DNA of 8,835 bases from an uncultured Porphyromonadaceae bacterium (lineage in GTDB: Bacteria > Bacteroidota > Bacteroidia > Bacteroidales > Muribaculaceae). The stretch is from positions 1 to 8,835 of the forward strand of contig UREH01000099.1 of NCBI GenBank assembly GCA_900546835.1, given 5' to 3'. Positions 1 through 4,750 of this stretch are shown one piece after another. Positions within the stretch are counted from its first letter, which is position 1. The number at the start of each line of letters is the position of its first letter. The position numbers and the translations under genes are program-made. The notes beneath the pieces are model-generated. The model saw nothing but the letters and a program-made list of their open reading frames with translations. It did not search any database and was not told where the DNA came from.

Positions 1-38
1 GCATATCGTCGGCAGCGTCAGATGTGTATAAGAGACAG
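1..38 (+). other. Illumina Nextera/Tn5 adapter left on the contig end (artefact)
   Basis: Positions 20-38 are the 19-base Tn5 mosaic end AGATGTGTATAAGAGACAG, and 6-19 (TCGTCGGCAGCGTC) are the Nextera read-1 adapter that precedes it in the library construct. The first five bases, GCATA, match the last five of an i5 index I recall as ACTGCATA (S506), which fits an index sitting directly before the adapter. Genomic sequence begins at 39, where the pdxA reading frame starts at once. The segment is technical and should be masked; reading frames that start inside it, such as an ATG at 22, are meaningless. Confidence 0.97.
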
Positions 39-367
39 GCAACGGCCTGTATACGAAATTCGACGGCGTCCTGGCCATGTATCACGACCAGGGCCTCGCC
101 CCCTTCAAGACTCTCGCCATGGAATCGGGTGTGAACTTCACGGCCGGACTCCCCTACGTGCGGACCTCTCCCGATCACGGCACCGGCTACGACATAGCAG
201 GCAAAGGTGTAGCCAGCGAAGCCTCGATGCGGGCAGCCCTATATGCCGCCATCGACATTTTCCGCTCCAGACGCACTCACGAGGAGATTACAGCCTCTCC
301 CCTCCCTAAGCTCTACCACGAGCGCGGCCGCGACAACGTAGTCCTCGACCTCACCAAAGACCGCTGA
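39..367 (+). CDS. pdxA: 4-hydroxythreonine-4-phosphate dehydrogenase, 3' end only
   Basis: This is the C-terminal part (108 complete codons from 41, stop TGA at 365-367) of PdxA, the cytoplasmic NAD-dependent enzyme that oxidises 4-phosphohydroxy-L-threonine in the DXP-dependent route to pyridoxal phosphate. The visible sequence has the family signature in order: AMYHDQG (the His is the third metal ligand, His266 in E. coli), [22 protein letters not shown] and the glycine-rich YDIAGKGVA. In E. coli the Lys, Asn and Arg of the following motifs contact the substrate phosphate. The family is about 330-360 residues, so roughly two thirds lies off the contig; the 5' truncation is caused by the adapter-marked contig end, not by mutation. 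The charged C-terminal extension after the last helix ([15 protein letters not shown]) is, from memory, typical of Bacteroidales PdxA. The gene upstream in its operon cannot be seen. No T-tract terminator follows. Confidence 0.95.
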
Positions 368-405
368 CCCGGCCATCGGAGCTGCCCCGGATTCACATCC
401 CGCTT

Positions 406-423
406 ATATGTTTTATAACATAT
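406..423. repeat. Inverted repeat upstream of the amylase promoter
   Basis: ATATGTT (406-412) and AACATAT (417-423) form a perfect 7-bp inverted repeat around a 4-base centre. It lies 39 bases after the pdxA stop and ends 9 bases before the -33-like element of the next promoter. There is no T tract, so it is a poor intrinsic terminator; its position suits an operator, but in such AT-rich sequence chance is a fair explanation. Confidence 0.35.
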
Positions 424-431
424 GAACAGGT

Positions 432-464
432 TTTGCCATTTTCATTAAAAAAATTGTAATTTTG
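432..464 (+). promoter_or_regulatory. Bacteroidetes-type promoter of the amylase remnant, with long leader
   Basis: TAATTTTG at 457-464 matches the Bacteroidetes -7 consensus TAnnTTTG exactly, and TTTG at 432-435 lies 21 bases upstream, an acceptable -33 spacing. Transcription would begin near 470, giving a leader of about 120 nt before the ATG at 594. That leader (465-593) holds no gene; a short hairpin with stems around 483-489 and 493-498 (loop TTC) is visible. No Shine-Dalgarno sequence precedes the ATG, as is usual in this phylum. Confidence 0.7.
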
Positions 465-593
465 CCGCCGGATTGGCCTTGGTAGGTCGTTCCGACTATT
501 TGTGAGTTCAAATGGGAGGCTTGTTTTCAGCCATCCCCATCAACTGAGATTATCTTTAACTTACTTTATTCATCTTTTACCACGTCCTTTACA

Positions 594-2071
594 ATGAACA
601 AGGTACAAAAGCTGTTCATGGGTGGCTTGATGGCTTGTGTGGCAGCCTCGTCGATGGCCCAGACATTTGTGGGCGAGCGCACGGACTTCCGCGACGAGAC
701 CATCTACTTTGCCATGACCACCCGTTTCTACGACGGTGACCCAGCAAGTTCATCTACGCCACCTCTCCCGTAGCCCACGGAGGCAGCGTATCCTTCACCG
801 ACCCCGGCACAACCACCTACTACACTGCCGAAGACGCTATCGGTACGGCAGCCGTGACGCTGTCGCCCGCAGGATGCAGTTTTACCACAGAAACCCTTAC
901 CGTCACCGCCGCGCTCAACGACGTAGCCGTTTCGGGCTGGTATAAGGTCGGCGACTCACAGACCGTTGACCTCAACGGCTCGCTCTACAAGGAATTCACC
1001 ATCGGCGCCGATATGAACTACGGCGACCGCATCACCGTAAGCTGGGGCGCCACCGGCGATGACGGCCAGGAATACTCCGGTACCGCCACATACACCAAAG
1101 TCGACCCCAACGCATCAATCACCATCCACGTTTCGGCTTCCGAAGCTCCCAACATTTACGTATGGGGCACCGACGCACAGGGCAAAGCCATCGAACCTGC
1201 TGGCGCATGGCCCGGCAAACTCCTCTCCGAAACCAAGGAGGTGAACGGCACAACCTACTACTTCACCGTCAATACCCTCAGCGAGGTCAACTGCATCTTC
1301 AACCACGGCGGCAACAAGACCCCCGACATAAAGGGCATCACTTCCGACGTATTCTATAAATACGACGGAAGCACCAAAGCCGAGAAAGTCGACGAGGTTG
1401 TCACCACCGAGCCGCGCGTATCGCTCTCGCCCAACGGCGGCGAATTCTACGACGACGCCATCGAGGTGACAATCCGCCCCGTGAACTGCGTATCCGCCTG
1501 GTACAGCATCGACGGCGGCGACAACATCAGCCTCAGCCACGACGCCACCGTAACCATCGGCGCCGACAAGGCCATCGGCGAAAGCGTAGTAATCAGCTGG
1601 AGCGCAACCGAAGCCTCCGACGTCACCAAGACCGGTTCCGCAACATTCACCAAAGTGGAACGTCCTGCCGGAAAGACCATCTATTTCGACAACTCCATCG
1701 TGAAATGGAATCCCGTCAATATCTACTTCTATCCCGAGAAAAACGGCTGGCCGGGCCAGGAAATGGAGAAAGTAGGCGAATACCTCTACAAATATGTCGT
1801 ACCTGAGGAAACAACCGTCATCGTGTTCAACGGCGGCAGCAACAGCAATCAGACCAACGACATCACTGGTGCCGACATCGTCCATAACGCCATCTACCAG
1901 GCCACCGGCGGCCGCGACGTAGTACGCCTGAGCGGCGTCGAAGGAGTTGAAGCCACCCAGAGCCACGCTCCAGTGGAATACTACAACCTCCAGGGCATCC
2001 GCGTCGACAATCCCGCCAACGGCATCTACATCCGCCGCTGCGGCAACGTAGTCACCAAAGTACGTCTCTGA
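594..2071 (+). pseudogene. Secreted GH13 alpha-amylase with catalytic domain deleted; starch-binding C-terminal half remains
   Basis: The ATG at 594 opens a signal peptide (cleavage likely after SSMA, residue 22) followed by RDETIYFAMTTRFYDGDP, the first beta strand of a Bacteroidetes GH13 alpha-amylase barrel. At about 738-746 the frame breaks: this reading ends at TAG 771-773 after 59 residues, while the +1 frame continues openly from 743 to the stop at 2069-2071 (442 residues). That second part reads as Ig-like module (854-1105), CBM26-like starch-binding module (1115-1381, with IYVWGTD and AWPGKLL), a second Ig-like module (1415-1654), a second CBM26-like module (1673-1918, with NIYFYPEKNGWPG), and a C-terminal tail (1973-2071, YYNLQGIRV...NGIYIRR). 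None of the GH13 catalytic Asp/Glu/Asp motifs is present; roughly 400 or more residues of barrel are missing. Restoring one base would give only a 492-residue protein without a barrel. The binding part alone has no start codon with a signal peptide (GTG at 854 is internal). The loss may be biological or an assembly collapse. Confidence 0.85.
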
Positions 2072-2107
2072 TCAGCTCTCCCCCCATTTCCATTCATCAC
2101 ATAAGAA

Positions 2108-2141
2108 AAGGCGATGTGCCGCCCCCGCGGCCCATCGCCTT
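2108..2141. terminator. Bidirectional intrinsic terminator between amylase remnant and thioredoxin gene
   Basis: AAGGCGATG (2108-2116) pairs with CATCGCCTT (2133-2141); inside, after a one-base mismatch, GCCGC (2118-2122) pairs with GCGGC (2127-2131) around a CCCC tetraloop. The stem is therefore 9 + 5 bp. On the minus strand it runs into TTTTCTT, a good U tract for the convergent thioredoxin gene that ends at 2162; the plus-strand tail (TTATTCGTTAT) is weaker. Confidence 0.85.
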
Positions 2142-2161
2142 ATTCGTTATATACCTGGTGA

Positions 2162-2626
2162 TTATTTAGGGAGCTTGGAGGCAACGGTGGATGCGAAAGC
2201 GGCTTCATCCATGTAGCCTACGGTAGAGGTGAATTCGCCGTCGGGAGTCATGTAGACTACCATGGGGATAGATTCCACGCCGAATTTGCCCGCGAGCTCG
2301 GGGTTCTGATCTACGTCGACACTATAGAACAGTGCCTTGTCGGCATTGCCTGCGGCCACAGCCTCGAATACGGGGCCGAACTGGCGGCAGGGGCCGCACC
2401 AGGTGGCGTTGAAGTCTACGACCACGAGCTTTCCCTCCACGGGGTAGATTTCCTCGCCGGCCTTAACTATATGCACAGCCTCGCCAATCTGCTCGTGATC
2501 TACTTCGCCGGTTGCGCTTTCGGTTTCCTCGGCCTGGTTCTGCCCGGCACGCTTGCTACACGAGGTGGTCACTGCGGCTGCCAGAAGTGTAATAGCGGCG
2601 GCAGCCAGGATGTTGCGGATTTTCAT
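2162..2626 (-). CDS. Thioredoxin-like lipoprotein
   Basis: This 154-residue protein is a membrane-anchored thioredoxin-fold protein. Residues 1-22 are a lipoprotein signal peptide (KIR, then an Ala/Leu-rich core) ending in TTSC with Cys23 as the likely lipidated residue; the box is loose but acceptable for Bacteroidetes. Residues 24-60 are a polar, Glu/Gln-rich linker. The thioredoxin domain covers about 61-154: VVVDFNATWCGPC with the redox pair Cys77 and Cys80, the DVDQNP strand, and the cis-proline in SIPM (Pro121). WCGPC with FNATW is the classical thioredoxin active site, so a dithiol-disulfide role in the periplasm is likely; the partner is unknown. It could belong to the TlpA/ResA-like group, but lacks their inserted helix as far as I can see. 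The gene stands alone, convergent with the amylase remnant and about 160 bp downstream of mdh; no clear -7 box was found upstream. Confidence 0.9.
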   Translation of the reverse strand: MKIRNILAAAAITLLAAAVTTSCSKRAGQNQAEETESATGEVDHEQIGEAVHIVKAGEEIYPVEGKLVVVDFNATWCGPCRQFGPVFEAVAAGNADKALFYSVDVDQNPELAGKFGVESIPMVVYMTPDGEFTSTVGYMDEAAFASTVASKLPK

Positions 2627-2685
2627 ATGTTATTTATTGGTTGTAAGAGTGATTGAGGATAATGTTTACACGCATAGCTATTGCG

Positions 2686-2740
2686 GATAAACGCGGCAAG
2701 GCAGCCGCTTATCTTCACATGATAAAACAACTGCCTTGCC
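2686..2740 (-). terminator. Overlapping inverted repeats downstream of mdh, probable terminator
   Basis: GGCAAGGCAG (2695-2704) and CTGCCTTGCC (2731-2740) form a perfect 10-bp stem with a 26-base loop. The same left arm can instead join a shorter hairpin, GATAA-ac-GCGGC (2686-2697) with GCCGC-TTATC (2704-2713), bulged by two bases with a 6-base loop. The two stems exclude each other. On the minus strand they follow the mdh stop at 2787 by about 46 bases, so termination or 3'-end protection of mdh mRNA is the simplest role. Neither has a long U tract. Confidence 0.5.
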
Positions 2741-2786
2741 TGTTTGTTGGATGCTGGGTTCTGATTTCCGGCTTACTGTAGGTAAA

Positions 2787-3722
2787 TCAGAGAGCGGCCT
2801 TGAGGGCTTCGTTGGTCTTGTGAACTGCTTCGGCGCTCTTGGCAAAGAGGGCTTTTTCCTGGTCGTTGAGGTCGAATTCCACGATTTTCTCCACACCGTT
2901 GCGGCCGATAATAGCGGGCACGCCGATGCAGAGGTCGCTCTGGCCGTATTCGCCCTCGAGCAGGCAGGAGCAGGAGATGAGCTTTTTCTGGTCGCCGAGC
3001 ACTGCGGCTACCATCTGGGCTGCGGCAGCACCGGGAGCATACCATGCGGAAGTGCCGAGGAGTTTAGTAAGCGTTGCGCCGCCCACCATGGTGTCGGCGG
3101 CAACCTTTTCGAGCTGCTCGGCCGGAATGAGCGTGGAGGCGGGTATGCCGCGGTAGGCAGCATAGCGGGTAAGGGGGATCATGGTGGTGTCGCCGTGGCC
3201 GCCGATTACAATACCTTCAACCTCGGTGGCGTTGGCTCCCAGAGCGATGCTCAGGAAATATTTGAAGCGTGCGCTGTCAAGGGCGCCGCCCATGCCGATA
3301 ATGCGGTTTTTGGGAAGACCGGAAATTTTATGGATCAGGTAGGTCATGGTGTCCATCGGGTTAGCCACGCAGATGATGATTGCATTGGGCGAATGGGCAA
3401 GCACGCTGTCGGTAACCGACTTCACGATTTTGGCGTTTACACCGATGAGTTCCTCGCGGGTCATACCTGGCTTACGGGGAACGCCCGAGGTGATTACTAC
3501 GACGTCGGAATTGTTGGTCTTGGCGTAGTCGTTGGTCACGCCTGTAAGACGGCTCTGGAGGTGCAGGATATTGGCGGTCTGCATGATGTCCATTGCCTTA
3601 CCTTCGGAAACGCCCTCCTTGATGTCAATGAGAACCACTTCGTCGGCAATCTGCGACGTTACGAGCACATTAGCTGTAGTGGCGCCTACGTTGCCGGCGC
3701 CTACGACTGTTACTTTCGACAT
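2787..3722 (-). CDS. mdh: NAD-dependent malate dehydrogenase
   Basis: A 311-residue cytoplasmic enzyme that interconverts malate and oxaloacetate with NAD(H). The N-terminal Rossmann fold shows VVGAGNVGATTA (Gly8, Gly10, Gly13) and Asp33 at the end of the second strand, which selects NAD over NADP. Malate specificity is indicated by PRKPGMTRE, with Arg83 and Arg89 equivalent to the substrate-contacting arginines of E. coli MDH rather than the Gln of lactate dehydrogenases. Further landmarks are the VANPMD loop (Asn121), DSARF (Arg152) and the catalytic GGHGD with His176, paired with the conserved Asp149 of ALDS. The length is normal for the tetrameric LDH-like MDH group and no residue is missing. 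In Bacteroidales this enzyme serves the reductive branch from PEP through oxaloacetate and malate to succinate, fitting pckA further along the same strand. The gene is a single transcription unit with its own -7 box at 3835-3842. Confidence 0.96.
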   Translation of the reverse strand: MSKVTVVGAGNVGATTANVLVTSQIADEVVLIDIKEGVSEGKAMDIMQTANILHLQSRLTGVTNDYAKTNNSDVVVITSGVPRKPGMTREELIGVNAKIVKSVTDSVLAHSPNAIIICVANPMDTMTYLIHKISGLPKNRIIGMGGALDSARFKYFLSIALGANATEVEGIVIGGHGDTTMIPLTRYAAYRGIPASTLIPAEQLEKVAADTMVGGATLTKLLGTSAWYAPGAAAAQMVAAVLGDQKKLISCSCLLEGEYGQSDLCIGVPAIIGRNGVEKIVEFDLNDQEKALFAKSAEAVHKTNEALKAAL

Positions 3723-3834
3723 AGTAAATAAATCAGAGTTTATAAAGTTGTTGGTTTATTGGCAATTAAGCAGACTCTACGGCAGTCATTACGCGGCAGC
3801 GGCGGCATCTTCGGGCCATACGTCAGCTACAATG

Positions 3835-3842
3835 CAAAGATA
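3835..3842 (-). promoter_or_regulatory. -7 box of the mdh promoter
   Basis: Read on the minus strand this is TATCTTTG, an exact TAnnTTTG match, in AT-rich surroundings (ATATTTTTG just upstream). I find no convincing TTTG -33 element at the usual spacing. Transcription would start near 3829, giving an mdh leader of about 105 nt (3723-3828) that includes a GC-rich GCCGCCGCTGCCGCG stretch and an AT-rich segment just before the ATG. Confidence 0.65.
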
Positions 3843-4033
3843 CAAAAATATTTGGTGAAAATGGTGTCTGTAAACCGAATTTAAAAGATTTTGGAAAGAT
3901 GCGGAATGCCGGCGCGTCCATAACAATCGGTATGGATTGTCGCCGGGGGTGTCCAGGATCTGCCATCCGGACCATTCTTTGCATAACAAAGCGACCAAAG
4001 CGCGATGACCGACATAATTGTCGCCCACAGGAC
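3843..4033. other. Non-coding, hairpin-rich intergenic stretch between ferredoxin terminator and mdh promoter
   Basis: No convincing gene. Several hairpins are packed here: CCGGCG (3909-3914) with CGCCGG (3941-3946), enclosing ACAATC (3923-3928) with GATTGT (3935-3940); GTCC-a-GGAT (3951-3959) with ATCCGGAC (3965-3972); and CTTTG with CAAAG around 3978-3992. Frames open on the minus strand (for example 3789-4028) run straight through the mdh -7 box and resemble no family I know. The stretch could be a remnant, an upstream control region or a small RNA; no exact TAnnTTTG box fits a transcript confined to it. Confidence 0.4.
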
Positions 4034-4078
4034 AAAAAAATAAGGCGGTGATTCAAATGGTGTTGAATCACCGCCTTA
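4034..4078 (-). terminator. Intrinsic terminator of the ferredoxin gene
   Basis: TAAGGCGGTGATTCAA (4041-4056) and its perfect complement (4063-4078) form a 16-bp stem with a 6-base loop. On the minus strand the stem is followed by seven T residues (4034-4040). It starts 41 bases after the ferredoxin stop codon and is the clearest one-directional terminator in the window. Confidence 0.95.
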
Positions 4079-4119
4079 GCGATAACTTTAATTATCCCGG
4101 ATCAGGGATACGAAGCGGA

Positions 4120-4290
4120 TTATTCGCCGGGGATGATAGCTTCGCTGGGGCAAACTTCAGCGCAAGTGCCGCACTCGATGCAGGTGTCGGGATCGATTAC
4201 ATAGATGTCGCCTTCCGAGATAGCTTCAACGGGGCAGTTGGGCAGGCAGGTGCCGCAAGCGACGCATTTGTCGGTAATTACGTAAGCCAT
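4120..4290 (-). CDS. 2[4Fe-4S] ferredoxin
   Basis: A 56-residue cytoplasmic electron carrier of the clostridial-type bacterial ferredoxin family. It holds two complete cluster motifs of the form CxxCxxCxxxCP: Cys9, 12, 15 and 19 with Pro20, and Cys37, 40, 43 and 47 with Pro48, arranged as the internal duplication typical of the family (KCVACGTCLPNCP and TCIECGTCAEVCP). All eight ligands are present and the length (about 55 residues) is normal. The ATG at 4290 begins MAYVITDKC, the standard N-terminus. Such ferredoxins carry low-potential electrons from pyruvate:ferredoxin oxidoreductase to hydrogenase, Rnf or biosynthetic enzymes; which partner applies here cannot be seen. The gene is monocistronic, with a -7 box 53 bases upstream and a perfect terminator downstream. 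Confidence 0.96.
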   Translation of the reverse strand: MAYVITDKCVACGTCLPNCPVEAISEGDIYVIDPDTCIECGTCAEVCPSEAIIPGE

Positions 4291-4342
4291 TGTAGTAGTT
4301 TTATTTATGATGAAAATAACGTAGTTCCGGTTTTACAGTCTG

Positions 4343-4350
4343 CAAATTTA
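4343..4350 (-). promoter_or_regulatory. -7 box of the ferredoxin promoter
   Basis: The minus strand reads TAAATTTG, an exact TAnnTTTG match, preceded by AT-rich sequence. A TTTTG lies only 12 bases upstream, too close for a normal -33 element, and none is seen at 19-21 bases. The predicted leader is about 45-50 nt and A/T-rich, without a Shine-Dalgarno sequence. Confidence 0.65.
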
Positions 4351-4563
4351 TATATTTTCCGTCAAAATCCACTGCTTTTCCCCTGCAAAATTTCCGCCGG
4401 GGCGCTCATGGTCGCCGTCGTAAACTCACGTCTGTTACCAATCATTTTTAACAACCTCTTAAAACTTGCTCCACTTGCTCCATGAACCGGCCGGAGATAG
4501 CCCACTGCGTGGCGTCAGCACCACTTTACGACTCCGGCTATATTATATTACCGAATTTTAATG
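4351..4563. other. Divergent intergenic region between ferredoxin and glycan-enzyme promoters
   Basis: No gene is supported. Visible elements are a perfect tandem 9-mer, ACTTGCTCC twice at 4464-4481; an inverted repeat GCCGGAG (4490-4496) with CTCCGGC (4532-4538); and, between its arms, a small hairpin CCAC-tgc-GTGG (4502-4512). The inverted repeat ends 25 bases before the plus-strand -7 box, where an upstream regulator could bind, but each element is short and could be chance. Confidence 0.35.
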
Positions 4564-4571
4564 TAATTTTG
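4564..4571 (+). promoter_or_regulatory. -7 box of the promoter for the mini-ORF and GH105-DUF2264 gene
   Basis: TAATTTTG matches TAnnTTTG exactly and is the same octamer as in the amylase promoter at 457-464. The upstream 40 bases are strongly AT-rich (TATATTATATTA) but lack a clear TTTG at -33. Transcription from about 4577 would first cover the mini-ORF at 4632 and then the large gene at 4751; I see no separate promoter between them. Confidence 0.6.
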
Positions 4572-4631
4572 CAATACGCCTTCCGCGGTTCCCCCGGCGC
4601 CCTTGAGGCTCACAAAACCGCCGATCATACC

Positions 4632-4706
4632 ATGACACTACGCCTGACCGCATTCCTGATGTTGCTCGCCGCATTCTGCCTCCATGCGCGGAAAGAGGCG
4701 ACCTGA
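4632..4706 (+). pseudogene. 24-codon signal-peptide-only ORF, possible remnant of a secreted protein gene
   Basis: The ATG at 4632 encodes MTLRLTAFLMLLAAFCLHAR followed by KEAT and a stop (TGA 4704-4706). It is a clear Sec signal peptide (basic start, Leu/Ala core, cleavage plausible after HA) with nothing to export. It sits about 55 nt after a good -7 box and 44 nt before the next gene. In the frame of position 4691 the sequence reads ERGDLTKDQQTRL and stops at 4730-4732, which looks like a protein C-terminus 18 nt ahead of the next ATG. One reading is that most of a secreted protein gene was removed out of frame between these two ends, as in the amylase. It could instead be a genuine short leader peptide or a chance ORF. 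I do not recognise a family. Confidence 0.35.
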
Positions 4707-4750
4707 CAAAAGACCAACAAACCCGACTATAAACCAACAATCATAAAACC

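Noticed and set aside
6..38. Tn5 mosaic end as evidence of a natural transposon insertion
   Set aside because: The Nextera-specific 14 bases directly before it are found only in library adapters, and no transposase or second end is present.
22..309. Plus-strand frame beginning at ATG 22
   Set aside because: Its start lies in the Tn5 mosaic end of the sequencing adapter and its frame conflicts with the unmistakable PdxA reading.
1115..1966. 283-codon open frame on the minus strand opposite the amylase remnant
   Set aside because: It is the antisense shadow of a GC-rich gene; the translation is a Gly/Val/Asp-rich low-complexity sequence without any domain, while the plus frame has clear CBM26-like modules.
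2736..3731. 331-codon open frame on the plus strand opposite mdh
   Set aside because: It covers all of mdh in antisense; the mdh frame carries every catalytic motif, and the antisense product resembles nothing.
3789..4028. 79-codon minus-strand frame between ferredoxin and mdh
   Set aside because: It passes through the mdh -7 box, ends in a poly-Ala run from the GC-rich leader, and resembles no family; chance is the simplest explanation.
4018..4485. 155-codon plus-strand frame over the ferredoxin gene
   Set aside because: It lies opposite the ferredoxin, whose eight cysteines in two perfect motifs settle which strand is coding, and it runs through the ferredoxin terminator.
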